From contig NZ_HE578925.1 of assembly GCF_000313565.1 (NCBI RefSeq), positions 325,305 through 389,304 on the forward strand: a stretch of DNA of 64,000 nt, read 5' to 3'. Position 1 is the first letter of the stretch, and every line of letters starts with the position of its first letter. This stretch comes from Dielma fastidiosa. Lineage in GTDB: Bacteria > Bacillota_I > Bacilli_A > Erysipelotrichales > Erysipelotrichaceae. Made by a program: the position numbers and the translations under genes. Below, one piece after another: positions 24,769 to 34,296 of this stretch. The notes below the pieces were generated by a model that saw only the letters and a program-made list of their open reading frames with translations, was not told the origin of the DNA and did not search any database.

Positions 24769-25493
24769 AAATAACAGTATTAACACTGTTTCCTGAATTT
24801 TTTGATTCCTTTAGGTCAACCTCGATCATCGCCAGAGCTTTAGCTAAACAGGAAATAGAATTTGAGACGGTTGACTACCGTTTGTTTACTAAAGATAAGC
24901 ATAATCATGTTGATGATACACCATGCGGCGGCGGCGCGGGTATGGTATTGATGGTTCAGCCGATTGCGGATGCGCTGAAAAGTGTCAGAACAGAAAACAG
25001 CTACGTTGTATTGTTAACGCCGCAGGGTACACCATTCAAACAACAGATGGCGCATACATATGCCGGCTATGATCATTTGATTTTAATCTGCGGCCATTAT
25101 GAAGGCTTTGATGAGCGTATTCGCTCTTTAGTTGATGCGGAGGTGTCGATTGGCGATTATGTGCTGACAGGCGGTGAAATCGGCGCTATGGCTATCAGTG
25201 ATGCGGTTTTCAGATTATGCACAGGTGTCATCAGGGAAGCAAGTCATGAGGATGACAGCTTTGAGAATGGCTTGCTGGAATATCCGCAATACACAAGACC
25301 CATTGATTATGAGGGGCAGCAGGTGCCGGAAGTTTTATTATCCGGTCATCATGCTAACATTCGTAAATGGCGTTTGAAAGAATCATTGAGAAAGACTTAT
25401 CTGCGAAGACCTGAATTATTAAAGGACAGAGTCTTTACAAAAGAAGAAAAAGTGCTTTTTGATGAAATATTGGCAGAAATTGATAAAAAATAA
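24765..25493 (+). CDS. trmD: tRNA (guanine37-N1)-methyltransferase TrmD
   Basis: This 242-aa SPOUT-fold methyltransferase makes m1G37 next to the anticodon and so prevents frameshifting. The trefoil-knot region has LICGHYEGFDERI and SIGDYVLTGGEIGAM, both diagnostic. DDTPCGGGAGM near the N-terminus is also conserved. It is translationally coupled to rimM by a four-base overlap. Length and spacing to rplS match the Bacillus cluster. Confidence 0.97.
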   Translation: MKITVLTLFPEFFDSFRSTSIIARALAKQEIEFETVDYRLFTKDKHNHVDDTPCGGGAGMVLMVQPIADALKSVRTENSYVVLLTPQGTPFKQQMAHTYAGYDHLILICGHYEGFDERIRSLVDAEVSIGDYVLTGGEIGAMAISDAVFRLCTGVIREASHEDDSFENGLLEYPQYTRPIDYEGQQVPEVLLSGHHANIRKWRLKESLRKTYLRRPELLKDRVFTKEEKVLFDEILAEIDKK

Positions 25494-25522
25494 TTGCAAT
25501 CTTAAATATTCTGTGATAACAT
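25494..25522 (+). promoter_or_regulatory. Promoter of rplS
   Basis: TTGCAA (25494-25499) and TAACAT (25517-25522) have a 17-bp spacer directly after trmD. Confidence 0.6.
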
Positions 25523-25527
25523 TAAAA

Positions 25528-25600
25528 GGCTGTTAAAGCACGATTATTCCGCTGGTCAGCGATTTATTCCTGACGAATGAGTAAGCCGTTTAAATAAATG
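25528..25600 (+). promoter_or_regulatory. Probable L19 leader RNA
   Basis: The stretch before rplS can close with GGCT/AGCC and contains a CGCTG/CAGCG hairpin. Position and size fit the L19 leader known from Firmicutes, where L19 represses its own synthesis. I infer it from context and visible pairing, not from a model search. Confidence 0.5.
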
Positions 25601-25623
25601 AAAGAAAAGGAGAAAAGAGAGTT

Positions 25624-25971
25624 ATGAATTTAAATTTAGTTAATGAAGTTACTGCAACTCAATTAAAAAAAGATGTTCCTGAATTCAGATCTGGCTGCAC
25701 AGTACGTGTTCACGTTAAGATCAAGGAAGGTGACAAATCTCGTATCCAGGTTTTTGAAGGTTTAGTTATTGCTCGTCAGGGCGGTGGCATCAGCGACAAC
25801 TTCACTGTTCGTAAGATTTCTAACGGTGTTGGTGTTGAAAGAACTTTCCCAGTACATTCACCAATCATCGATAAGATTGAAGTAGTACGTAAAGGTAAAG
25901 TTAGAAGAAATAAATTATTCTACTTACGTGGACTTTCTGGTAAAGCATCTCGTATCAAAGAAATTCGTTAA
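25624..25971 (+). CDS. rplS: Ribosomal protein L19
   Basis: This 115-aa 50S protein lies at the subunit interface. It has the family segments [19 protein letters not shown] and the end [19 protein letters not shown]. Length is standard. It has its own promoter, a structured leader and a terminator, so it is expressed as a single-gene unit. Confidence 0.97.
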   Translation: MNLNLVNEVTATQLKKDVPEFRSGCTVRVHVKIKEGDKSRIQVFEGLVIARQGGGISDNFTVRKISNGVGVERTFPVHSPIIDKIEVVRKGKVRRNKLFYLRGLSGKASRIKEIR

Positions 25972-25974
25972 TTC

Positions 25975-26000
25975 AAAAAGTCGGGGAACCGGCTTTTTTA
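25975..26000 (+). terminator. Terminator after rplS
   Basis: AAAAAGTCGG pairs with CCGGCTTTTT (one G-T pair) around GGAA, ending in a T-run. Confidence 0.85.
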
Positions 26001-26116
26001 TTTAAAGAATATGACAGATTAGAAATAATTCGTTCCAGCCAATGAAAGTGATTAATGAATATGGTAAAATAGCTATATGGCATAGGGCAATTGGATGCTG
26101 AAAAGGAGATTTTGGT

Positions 26117-26767
26117 ATGGAGAATGATAAAACAAATGATATCATCGATGTCGATGTAATTAAAGAAGAAGTCATTGAAGAAGAAAAGACAGAAGAAGCA
26201 AAAGAACCGGAGAAAAAGCCTACGTTTAAAGAGGAAGCAATTGACTTTATTAAAACCTTTGTTATTTGTCTTGGCGCGGTTTGGCTGCTGACAACCTTTG
26301 TCTTTACACCCGTTAGAGTTGACGGCATGAGTATGTATCCGACGCTGCACGACGATGATTTAGGTATTGCCAGTATCTTTTCGGCAAAGTATTTAAAGAT
26401 TGAGCGCTTTGATGTCGTGGTTGTTAACGATAAGGCCGAAAACAGCAAGGATCATTGGGTAAAGCGGGTAATTGGGCTGCCTGGTGAAACTATATCCTGT
26501 ATGGATGATGTTGTATATATTAATGGTGAGCCGATTGAGGAACCATTCCTTGATACTGAATATGCAAACACTCAGCGTAAGAATCTTGGCTTTTTCACAA
26601 GTGATTTTGATGAAGTGACACTCGGAGAGAATGAATATTTTGTGATGGGTGATAATCGCACAAATTCCACAGATTCACGTTATGTCGGGCCTTTTACCCG
26701 CGATAATATTACGTGTAAGGATGTGCTGATTTATTATCCGTTCTCAAATTTCAAATTGGTGAAATAA
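26117..26767 (+). CDS. lepB: Signal peptidase I, copy 1
   Basis: This 216-aa type I signal peptidase has an unusually acidic cytoplasmic N-terminus of about 45 residues (many Glu and Asp), one membrane helix and an extracellular catalytic domain. The catalytic Ser is in GMSMYPTLH, the general-base Lys in HWVKRVIGLPGE, and the box GDNRTNSTDSR follows. It removes signal peptides from exported proteins. AAAAGGAG precedes the ATG. It is the first of three tandem copies, and only this one has the long acidic extension. Confidence 0.95.
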   Translation: MENDKTNDIIDVDVIKEEVIEEEKTEEAKEPEKKPTFKEEAIDFIKTFVICLGAVWLLTTFVFTPVRVDGMSMYPTLHDDDLGIASIFSAKYLKIERFDVVVVNDKAENSKDHWVKRVIGLPGETISCMDDVVYINGEPIEEPFLDTEYANTQRKNLGFFTSDFDEVTLGENEYFVMGDNRTNSTDSRYVGPFTRDNITCKDVLIYYPFSNFKLVK

Positions 26768-27434
26768 AATGGAAAAGAAAAATGATACAGTAAAAGAATT
26801 ATTAAGTCTTCTGAAAGTATTTGTAATCAGCTTCGCTTGTTTTTGGCTGATTACTAAGTTTTTATTTAACCCCATTATTATAGATGGTATGAGTATGTAT
26901 CCGACATTGCACGAGGATGATTTAGGTATTGCCAGTATCTTTTCGGCAAAGCATTTGGAGATTGAACGCTTTGATATCGTTATTGTTAACGATAAGGCCG
27001 AAAACAGCAAGGATCATTGGGTAAAACGAGTAATTGGGCTGCCTGGTGAAACCATTTCCTGTATGGATGATGTTGTATATATTAATGGTGAGCCGATTGA
27101 GGAGCCGTTTCTTGATACTGAATATGCAAATACTCAGCGTGAGAATCTGGGCTTCTTCACAAGTGATTTTGATGAAGTGACACTCGGAGAGGATGAATAT
27201 TTTGTGATGGGTGATAATCGTACAAATTCCACAGATTCACGTAATCTCGGGCCTTTTACCCGCGATAATATTACGTGTAAGGATGTGCTGATTTATTATC
27301 CGTTCTCAAATTTCAAATTGGTGAAATAAAATGGAAAAGAAAAATGATACAGTAAAAGAATTATTAAGTCTTCTGAAAGTATTTGTAATCAGCTTCGCTT
27401 GTTTTTGGCTGATTACTAAGTTTTTATTTAACCC
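26324..27434 (+). repeat. Tandem duplication with 562-bp period across the signal peptidase genes
   Basis: Sequence from about 26324-26872 recurs near-identically at 26886-27434, an exact offset of 562 bp. It includes the 3' part of one signal peptidase gene and the 5' part of the next. The 5' segments (26769-26872 and 27331-27434) look identical base for base. The junction falls at the conserved Ser box. Confidence 0.85.
26769..27329 (+). CDS. Signal peptidase I, copy 2 (hybrid)
   Basis: This 186-aa signal peptidase I has a complete catalytic set: Ser in GMSMYPTLH, Lys in HWVKRVIGLPGE, and GDNRTNSTDSR. Its first 35 residues match copy 3 and the rest matches copy 1, as expected from the 562-bp tandem duplication. 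It starts one base after the stop of copy 1. The frame is intact, so it is probably functional. It differs from copy 1 at scattered residues such as KHLEIERFDIVIV. Confidence 0.93.
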   Translation: MEKKNDTVKELLSLLKVFVISFACFWLITKFLFNPIIIDGMSMYPTLHEDDLGIASIFSAKHLEIERFDIVIVNDKAENSKDHWVKRVIGLPGETISCMDDVVYINGEPIEEPFLDTEYANTQRENLGFFTSDFDEVTLGEDEYFVMGDNRTNSTDSRNLGPFTRDNITCKDVLIYYPFSNFKLVK

Positions 27435-27882
27435 TGTAATTGTCGATGGCATCAGTATGTATCCGACACTGCATGACAAAGACCGTGGTTTAAGCAATAT
27501 GGTTGGCTTAAATTTTGGGGTTGAGCGTTATGATATTGTTGTGGTTAACAGCAAGGATAATGATACGGAGCATTGGGTAAAGCGTATTATCGGTATGCCG
27601 GGAGATACACTAAGAGGTGAGGACGGCATTGTTTATGTAAATGATGAACCGATTGATGAATCTTATCTCGATGCTGATTACATTGCTGAAAAGACTGCGG
27701 AATACGGACATTTTAATCGTGATTTTGATGAGATTACATTAGCTGATGATGAATATTTCTTATTGGGTGATAACCGTCCTGAATCAAAGGATTCTTCATT
27801 AGTCGGACCTTTTAAAGAAGCGGATTTGATCAGTAAGGGTGTTCTGATTTTCTGGCCGCTGAATCAGATTGGGCTCTATTAA
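27331..27882 (+). CDS. Signal peptidase I, copy 3
   Basis: This 183-aa signal peptidase I is the most divergent of the three in the catalytic domain. The Ser box is GISMYPTLHDKD, the Lys box HWVKRIIGMPGD, and the third box GDNRPESKDSS. It starts one base after copy 2 and shares its N-terminal 35 residues. Different pocket residues suggest a different signal-peptide preference from copies 1 and 2; this is inference. Confidence 0.93.
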   Translation: MEKKNDTVKELLSLLKVFVISFACFWLITKFLFNPVIVDGISMYPTLHDKDRGLSNMVGLNFGVERYDIVVVNSKDNDTEHWVKRIIGMPGDTLRGEDGIVYVNDEPIDESYLDADYIAEKTAEYGHFNRDFDEITLADDEYFLLGDNRPESKDSSLVGPFKEADLISKGVLIFWPLNQIGLY

Positions 27883-27922
27883 GCTATATTTTTTAATGTT
27901 GGCAGAATAAGAAGGTGATAGT

Positions 27923-28807
27923 ATGAAAGATAACGAGCAGAATGCGTCTAAATTAAATATTAACTGGTTTCCTGGGCATATGACCAAAGCTAAAAGGGAA
28001 ATGCAGGAGAAATTAAAAATGGTAGACATGGTGATTGAATGCCGTGATGCCCGTATCCCTTATTCAAGCAAAAACCCGCTTTTGGAGGAAATTATCCAAC
28101 AGAAGCCGCGTTTAATTTTACTGACAAAAATTGATAAGGCAGATCCAGTCCGCACTAAAGAATGGATTGACTGTCTGAGTAATGATACAACACAGGTATT
28201 GGCAGTGAATGTCTTAAAGGATAATGTTGTGTCACTGATTACAACTGCCAGTCAGGAATGTATGAAAGCGATGATTGAGCGGCAGAAACGCCGTGGTATC
28301 AATCCAAGAGCAATAAGGGCGATGGTTGTAGGAATTCCTAATGTCGGCAAATCAACCTTGATTAATCGAATCGCCAATAAAAAAGCTGTACAGGCCGCTG
28401 ATCGGCCGGGGGTTACACGTTCTTTAACTTGGGTAAAGGTTACTAAGGGTCTTGAATTACTTGATACACCGGGTGTTTTATGGCCTAAATTTGAAGATGA
28501 GCATGTAGGTATGTGTTTAGCTGTAACCGGTGCGATTCGTGATGAAATCCTGCCGTTGGAGGAAGTGTGCGCTTACGCGATGCGTCATTTGATTCAATAT
28601 TATCCGCAGCAGCTTAAGGAACGCTTTGACGTGGAAATCGTTGATGATCCATATGTGATGATTGAACGGATAGCCGCTCGCCGCGGTTTTATCAAAGCCA
28701 ATAATCAGCTGGATATGGATCGGGCAATTCAGCGTTTTTTAAGAGATATCCGTGATGATTTTGTCGGCCGTATCACTTGGGAGTTTGTTGATGAAACCGG
28801 CGAATGA
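27923..28807 (+). CDS. rbgA: Ribosome biogenesis GTPase RbgA (YlqF)
   Basis: This 294-aa circularly permuted GTPase has motifs in the order G4 (LLTKIDKAD), G1 (GIPNVGKST) and G3 (DTPGV). The start NWFPGHMTKAKREM is diagnostic. RbgA is required for late assembly of the 50S subunit. It precedes rnhB, overlapping it by 17 bases, as in Bacillus. AAGGTGATAGT precedes the ATG. Confidence 0.96.
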   Translation: MKDNEQNASKLNINWFPGHMTKAKREMQEKLKMVDMVIECRDARIPYSSKNPLLEEIIQQKPRLILLTKIDKADPVRTKEWIDCLSNDTTQVLAVNVLKDNVVSLITTASQECMKAMIERQKRRGINPRAIRAMVVGIPNVGKSTLINRIANKKAVQAADRPGVTRSLTWVKVTKGLELLDTPGVLWPKFEDEHVGMCLAVTGAIRDEILPLEEVCAYAMRHLIQYYPQQLKERFDVEIVDDPYVMIERIAARRGFIKANNQLDMDRAIQRFLRDIRDDFVGRITWEFVDETGE

Positions 28808-29414
28808 ATATGAAAAAGCATGGTGGCAGCAAGGCCGTCACGCCATTGTCGGGATTGATGAAGCTGGCCGCGGGCCGATTGCCGGGCCGTTAGTTGTTGC
28901 GGCTGTGCGTTTTCCCGCTGATTTTGATCATGAGGAAATCTATGATTCAAAAAAGCTCAGTGAAAAGAAACGCCGTTTGTTATTTAAGGAAATTATCAAG
29001 CTTGCGGATGAGTATCATATATTAATTATCGATACAAAAACCGTGGATGAATTAAATATCTATCGGGCGACTCAAAAAGCGATGGAAGATTTAGTGCTGA
29101 TGTTTAAGCAGTGTGATGGCGTACTTACGGATGCGATGCCGCTGAAAGTCTGTCCCTGTGAATACATACCCATCATTAAAGGCGATCAGAAAAGTGTCAG
29201 CATCGCGGCCGCCTCGATTTTAGCTAAGGTGACAAGAGATGGCATCATGAGCGGCTATGATGTTCTGTATCCTGAATATGGTTTCGCAAAGCATAAGGGT
29301 TATCCGACGAAGGCACATATTGAAGCGATGCATCAGTATGGTGTTATCGATAAAATCTATCGGTACAGCTATGGGCCGGTCAAGGCAATGGATCAGCTGC
29401 AGTTTGACATATAA
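28791..29414 (+). CDS. rnhB: Ribonuclease HII
   Basis: This 207-aa endonuclease cuts RNA in RNA-DNA hybrids, including single ribonucleotides. The first active-site block is GIDEAGRGPIAGPL, with the Asp-Glu pair; the later Asp is in LTDAMPL, and KGDQKSVSIAAASILAKV is conserved. ATG 28791 is chosen because GGGAG lies seven bases upstream and an N-terminal extension from earlier codons has no homology sense. It is coupled to rbgA. Confidence 0.95.
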   Translation: MKPANEYEKAWWQQGRHAIVGIDEAGRGPIAGPLVVAAVRFPADFDHEEIYDSKKLSEKKRRLLFKEIIKLADEYHILIIDTKTVDELNIYRATQKAMEDLVLMFKQCDGVLTDAMPLKVCPCEYIPIIKGDQKSVSIAAASILAKVTRDGIMSGYDVLYPEYGFAKHKGYPTKAHIEAMHQYGVIDKIYRYSYGPVKAMDQLQFDI

Positions 29415-29496
29415 AGTACGTTTTTTGCTGTGCGCTTGTATTTTGTTTTTTATTATGGTATTAGATAGTTAATAATAATTGATGAGGTACTTCAAA

Positions 29497-29967
29497 GTGA
29501 AAACTAAAAAAGGGTTTACATTAATTGAACTGATTGTGGTAATTGCCATCCTTGGCATTTTGGCATTATTTTTAGTGCCTTCTTTTATGGGCTACGCAAG
29601 AGATGCGAAAATTCAGATTATGAAGGCGAATGTCAGGACAGGACAAGGGGCTTATTCGTTCGCATTGACAAAATATGAAGAAGAAAAGAATGAAGCACAG
29701 CAGAAAAAACTGATTGAAAAGGAAGTATGCGACAATATGGGAGATATTGCTTGCTACTTTATTATAGATGGTAAAATTCCGTCTATGACTGAATATCCAA
29801 GGGTAGTATTTTCTGTTGGAAGTGAGCAAGGCTTAGATGGCAGTACCGTAACATATTATCTTGATGAAAAGAATTATTGCGTATATCTTTATGTGTATGG
29901 AAATGGTAAAGATATGTGGTTCTGTACTATTAATGGGAAGGAGCTTGATCCTGAAGAGGCAAATTAA
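29497..29967 (+). CDS. Type IV prepilin-like protein 4 (orphan)
   Basis: This 156-aa prepilin starts at GTG 29497, nine bases after GAGG, giving the short leader MKTKKG like protein 2. The cleavage motif G/FTLIELIVV, mature Glu5 and VPSFMGYARDAKIQ follow. The remainder diverges from the three pilins at 20.8-22.1 kb and has four Cys (VCDNMGDIAC, NYCVY, WFCTI). It sits between rnhB and dprA. DprA handles incoming DNA in transformation, so a link to competence pili is tempting, but no comG-type genes are present here. Confidence 0.83.
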   Translation: MKTKKGFTLIELIVVIAILGILALFLVPSFMGYARDAKIQIMKANVRTGQGAYSFALTKYEEEKNEAQQKKLIEKEVCDNMGDIACYFIIDGKIPSMTEYPRVVFSVGSEQGLDGSTVTYYLDEKNYCVYLYVYGNGKDMWFCTINGKELDPEEAN

Positions 29968-30014
29968 TTTAGGAAATTAGGCTTGAAGCGCATATATCAT
30001 AAGTGGGTGATATC

Positions 30015-30749
30015 ATGCGTGAACAATTATTGGCATATGCTTTGAAATATAACGGAGAATATGACAGAATGAAGAAGGCGATACAGGATGACGAGGCATG
30101 GCAGATGCCTGATTATAAGGGTCATTACCTGACGATTCTCGATGAGAATTATCCAAAAGCCTTGCTTCTTCTTGAAGATCCTCCTTTTATTTTGTTTTAT
30201 AAAGGGGATATAAGGTTGCTTGAAAATGAATATCTGGGCATTATCGGCAGCCGTTTGGCCTCATCGGTGGGGCTGAATTATACGGCTTATCTGATTAAAA
30301 AATGCCCTTCACATTATGGCATTGTCAGCGGCTTGGCAAAAGGCATCGACGCGGCGGCACATGCGAACGCGATTCGCAGCGGCCGTTCTACCATTGGGGT
30401 GATTGGCTGCGGCATTGAACGTGTCTATCCGCAAGAGAATCAATATCTTTATGAGCAAATGGCTGTCAATCAATTGATTTTAAGTGAATATCCTGAACAT
30501 ACACCGCCGTATGCGTCACATTTTCCTTGGCGTAATCGTATCATTGCGGCTTTGGCTAAACGGATCGTGGTAGTTGAGGCGAAGGAGAAAAGCGGTACGA
30601 TGCTGACGGTGAATGAGGCTTTAAGACTTGATAAAGATGTCTATGTGTTTCCATATCGTTATGATGACGCATTTGGCAAAGGCTGCAATATGCTGATCCA
30701 ACAAGGGGCAAATATGCTCGTTTTTGATGAAGAAATTGAAAATTTATGA
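30015..30749 (+). CDS. dprA: DNA-processing protein DprA (Smf)
   Basis: This 244-aa protein protects incoming single-stranded DNA and loads RecA during transformation. The Rossmann core shows IIGSRLASSVGLNYT, GIVSGLAKGIDAAAH, VIGCGIERVYP and the Lys/Gly segment EKSGTMLTVNEAL. It ends right after the core and lacks the C-terminal winged helix found in many homologues. The first 50 residues are a reduced N-terminal domain. ATG 30015 follows GTGGGTGAT. Confidence 0.92.
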   Translation: MREQLLAYALKYNGEYDRMKKAIQDDEAWQMPDYKGHYLTILDENYPKALLLLEDPPFILFYKGDIRLLENEYLGIIGSRLASSVGLNYTAYLIKKCPSHYGIVSGLAKGIDAAAHANAIRSGRSTIGVIGCGIERVYPQENQYLYEQMAVNQLILSEYPEHTPPYASHFPWRNRIIAALAKRIVVVEAKEKSGTMLTVNEALRLDKDVYVFPYRYDDAFGKGCNMLIQQGANMLVFDEEIENL

Positions 30750-30757
30750 AAAAATGT

Positions 30758-30787
30758 TTGACAAATTAAAAAGTTATAGAATAATAA
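30758..30787 (+). promoter_or_regulatory. Promoter of topA
   Basis: A perfect TTGACA (30758-30763) and an AT-rich TAATAA -10 box (30782-30787) are 18 bp apart. Confidence 0.55.
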
Positions 30788-30812
30788 GATAAGTGTAACA
30801 AGGAGAAATGCC

Positions 30813-33008
30813 ATGAAGAAATTAGTGATTGTGGAATCACCTTCCAAATCAAAGACGATTGAAAAATACCTTGGCCCGGATTACAGTGTTGTATCCAGCA
30901 AAGGTCATATCCGCGATTTGGCTACTACAGGCAAGGGTGGCTTGGGTATTGATGTTGAAGATGATTTTAAGCCTACTTATAAAGTAAGCAGTGATAAAAA
31001 GGATATTGTAAAGGATTTAAAGGCGCGTGCTAAAAAAGCGGATGAAGTTTATCTGGCCAGTGACCCTGACCGTGAAGGAGAAGCGATCAGCTGGCATTTA
31101 GCGCAGGAGCTGGGACTTGATACGGCTCAGCAGAATCGTGTTATTTTTAATGAAATTACTAAGAATGCTGTTTTGGAGGCCTTTGAGCATCCGAGAACGA
31201 TTGATCTGAACCTGGTAAAAAGCCAGGAAACCCGTCGGATGCTTGATCGTATCATCGGTTTTAAGCTTAGTAAGCTGCTTCAGAATAAGATTCAGTCAAA
31301 ATCAGCGGGACGGGTGCAGTCGGTCGCTTTACGATTGATCGTTGAACGTGAAAATGAAATTAAAGCATTTAAGAGTGAAGAGTATTGGACTATTGATGCG
31401 CTGATTAAAAAGAATAAAAAAGAATTTAAAGCGGGTTTGATCCGGGTTGATGGAAAGAAACCGGAATTGAAGGATGAAGCGGCGGCGCAGGCGGTTCTTG
31501 ATCGCTGCACCGGTGAGTTTGTCATCGATAAAATTGAACGCAAGGTGAAAAGCAAGGCAGCCAGACTGCCGTTTATTACTTCTACTTTGCAGCAGGAGGC
31601 TTCAACTAAGCTGGGTTTCAGTTCTAAAAAGACGATGCAGGTAGCGCAGAAGCTTTATGAAGGTATCAGTCTGGGTGGTCATACGGAAGGTCTTATTTCC
31701 TATATGCGTACGGATTCAACCCGTTTGAGTGATGTTTTTGTTAAGGATGCCTTTCATCATATTGAGGAGACTTATGGTAAGAAGTATGTTGGTTTTGTGC
31801 ATCAGAAGAACAGTCAGAATGCGCAGGATGCCCATGAGGCCATCCGTCCGACCAATGTGCATAACACACCGGATTCGGTAAAGGAATATCTGACTAATGA
31901 TCAATACAAGCTCTATAAGCTGATTTATGCACGGGCATTGGCTTATTTAATGGCGCCTAGCAAAAGTGATGTTGTAACTGCGACGATTGCTAATAACGGC
32001 TGTGAATTTACAGCTAACGGAAGCATCATTACCTTTGACGGTTATTTAGCGGTTTATAAGGATTATGAACAGACTAAGGATGAATTGCTGCCGGATCTTG
32101 AAGAAAAAGAAGTGCTTGAGCATGTTCAGCTGGATGGCAAGCAGCACTTTACAGAACCGCCGGCTCGTTATTCAGAAGCGCGTTTGATTAAAGAAATGGA
32201 AGAAAAGGGAATTGGCCGTCCTTCCACTTATGCGATGATCATCGATACGATTCAGGCCCGCGGTTATGTTTCACTTGAAAAAGCCAGCGAGGGAAGTAAG
32301 ACGAAGGTGTTCTTCCCAACGGAGCAGGGAATTTTGACTGATAAAAAATTACAGGAATTCTTTTCGTCCATCATCAACGTATCCTATACAGCTAATATGG
32401 AAAAAGATCTTGATGAGATTGCCGAGGGTGAACGGGATAATGTCAAGGAGCTGCGTGAATTTTATGATCAGTTTATGCCGCTGCTTGATCACGCGTATGA
32501 AAATATGGAAAAGAAGGAACTGGAGAGAACCGGTGAGCTTTGTCCGGAATGCGGCAATGAGCTTGTATACCGCAATGGCCGTTATGGCCGTTTTGTATCC
32601 TGCATCAATTTCCCAAGCTGCCGGTATACGAAGGCGGAAAATGAAGAAAACAATGAAACGGATGAGGTATGTCCAAACTGCGGCAGCAAGCTGGTTATGA
32701 AAAAAGGCCGTTTTGGTGCTTTCCTCGCTTGTTCCAATTATCCTGAATGTAAATACATCAAAAGCAATAAGGTAAAGGAAGAACCCGTTCCTACAGGTGA
32801 GGATTGTCCGGAATGCGGCAAGCCATTGGTGAAGCGCAAGAGCTGTTTTGGTACAACCTTTGTCGGCTGCAGCGGTTATCCAAAATGCCGTTATATTAAA
32901 AAGGATCCAGAAGCGGCAGCGAAAAAAGAAGCTAAAAAGAAAACCGCTGCGAAAAAAACAGTGAAGAAGACGGTAAGTAAGAAGAAAGTGAGCGATGCTG
33001 ATGAATAG
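30813..33008 (+). CDS. topA: DNA topoisomerase I
   Basis: This 731-aa type IA topoisomerase relaxes negative supercoils. The Toprim domain starts [18 protein letters not shown] and includes [13 protein letters not shown]. The active-site Tyr is in [11 protein letters not shown] near residue 297. Three C-terminal zinc ribbons ([24 protein letters not shown]) are followed by a Lys-rich tail that binds DNA. It overlaps trmFO by eight bases. The dprA-topA-trmFO-xerC order is the Firmicutes standard. Confidence 0.97.
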   Translation: MKKLVIVESPSKSKTIEKYLGPDYSVVSSKGHIRDLATTGKGGLGIDVEDDFKPTYKVSSDKKDIVKDLKARAKKADEVYLASDPDREGEAISWHLAQELGLDTAQQNRVIFNEITKNAVLEAFEHPRTIDLNLVKSQETRRMLDRIIGFKLSKLLQNKIQSKSAGRVQSVALRLIVERENEIKAFKSEEYWTIDALIKKNKKEFKAGLIRVDGKKPELKDEAAAQAVLDRCTGEFVIDKIERKVKSKAARLPFITSTLQQEASTKLGFSSKKTMQVAQKLYEGISLGGHTEGLISYMRTDSTRLSDVFVKDAFHHIEETYGKKYVGFVHQKNSQNAQDAHEAIRPTNVHNTPDSVKEYLTNDQYKLYKLIYARALAYLMAPSKSDVVTATIANNGCEFTANGSIITFDGYLAVYKDYEQTKDELLPDLEEKEVLEHVQLDGKQHFTEPPARYSEARLIKEMEEKGIGRPSTYAMIIDTIQARGYVSLEKASEGSKTKVFFPTEQGILTDKKLQEFFSSIINVSYTANMEKDLDEIAEGERDNVKELREFYDQFMPLLDHAYENMEKKELERTGELCPECGNELVYRNGRYGRFVSCINFPSCRYTKAENEENNETDEVCPNCGSKLVMKKGRFGAFLACSNYPECKYIKSNKVKEEPVPTGEDCPECGKPLVKRKSCFGTTFVGCSGYPKCRYIKKDPEAAAKKEAKKKTAAKKTVKKTVSKKKVSDADE

Positions 33009-34296
33009 AGTAACAGTTGTTGGCGCCGGGCTGGCCGGCTGTGAAGCATGCTGGCAGCTGATTAAACGGAATATTCCGGTAACCCTGATTGAAATGCGGC
33101 CGCAAAAAAGTTCACCAGCTCATCACAGTGAAAATTTCGCGGAGCTTGTTTGTTCAAATTCACTGCGCAGCAATGATATTAATAATGCGGTAGGGCTTTT
33201 GAAACAGGAAATGCGTGAACTTGATTCATTGATCATGCGGTTTGCGGATGCTAATCAGGTGCCGGCTGGCAGCGCGCTGGCGGTTGATCGTGAAGCATTT
33301 TCTAAACAAATCACTGATTTTATTAAAGGCCATGAGCTGGTAGAGGTTGTCCATGAGGAGCTTTGTGAGATTCCTGAAGGCCCGGCAATCATTGCGACCG
33401 GCCCGCTGACAAGTGAAGCATTAAGCGCAGCGATTCAGCGTTTACTCCATGAAGAACGCTTCTATTTCTATGACGCGGCGGCACCGATTATTGAAAAAGA
33501 CAGCATCGATTTCAGTAAGGCTTATTATAAGAGCCGTTACGACAAGGGGGATGCTGATTATATCAACTGTCCGATGAATAAAGAAGAATTTGACGCTTTC
33601 TATCAGGCGGTAATCAGTGCTGAATGCACAAAAATGCATGAATTTGAAGATGAGAAATATTTTGAAGGCTGCATGCCTTTTGAAGAAATGGCGAAGCGCG
33701 GTGAGAAAACCTTGCTTTATGGGCCGATGAAGCCGGTTGGACTGGGCCGTGAGGGTGAACATCCTTATGCGGTTGTGCAGCTGCGTCAGGATAACGCGGC
33801 GGCTACGCTTTATAACATTGTTGGTTTTCAGACGCATTTATTATGGGGTGAACAAAAACGTGTCATCGCCATGATTCCGGGTCTTGAAAATGCCCGCTTT
33901 GCCCGTTATGGGGTCATGCACCGCAATACTTATATCTGTTCGCCGAAATGTTTAAAGGCCAGCTATGAGTGCAAGGAAAAAGAAAATCTGTTTTTTGCCG
34001 GCCAGATGTGCGGGGTTGAGGGTTATGTTGAATCAGCTGCCAGCGGTTTATTGGCGGGAATCAATATGGCGCTTAAAATGCAGGGCAAGGAAGCAGTGAT
34101 TTTGCCGCCGACCTGTATGATTGGCGCGATGGCTTATTACATAACGCATACACATGCTGATCATTTTCAGCCGATGAACGCGACCTTTGGTTTGCTGCAG
34201 TGTGTGGTTAAGACTAATAAGAAAGACCGCAAGGAAAAGCTCGCCCAGCAGGCTTTATCGGTGATCAGAGAATTCAGGGATCATACTCATGAATGA
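33001..34296 (+). CDS. trmFO: TrmFO, folate/FAD-dependent tRNA m5U54 methyltransferase
   Basis: This 431-aa flavoenzyme methylates U54 in the T loop of tRNA with methylene-tetrahydrofolate as carbon donor. [13 protein letters not shown] is the FAD-binding fingerprint; [20 protein letters not shown] and [20 protein letters not shown] are family signatures. ATG 33001 is preferred over 32995 because homologues begin with a short [10 protein letters not shown]. It overlaps topA and xerC. Confidence 0.96.
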   Translation: MNRVTVVGAGLAGCEACWQLIKRNIPVTLIEMRPQKSSPAHHSENFAELVCSNSLRSNDINNAVGLLKQEMRELDSLIMRFADANQVPAGSALAVDREAFSKQITDFIKGHELVEVVHEELCEIPEGPAIIATGPLTSEALSAAIQRLLHEERFYFYDAAAPIIEKDSIDFSKAYYKSRYDKGDADYINCPMNKEEFDAFYQAVISAECTKMHEFEDEKYFEGCMPFEEMAKRGEKTLLYGPMKPVGLGREGEHPYAVVQLRQDNAAATLYNIVGFQTHLLWGEQKRVIAMIPGLENARFARYGVMHRNTYICSPKCLKASYECKEKENLFFAGQMCGVEGYVESAASGLLAGINMALKMQGKEAVILPPTCMIGAMAYYITHTHADHFQPMNATFGLLQCVVKTNKKDRKEKLAQQALSVIREFRDHTHE

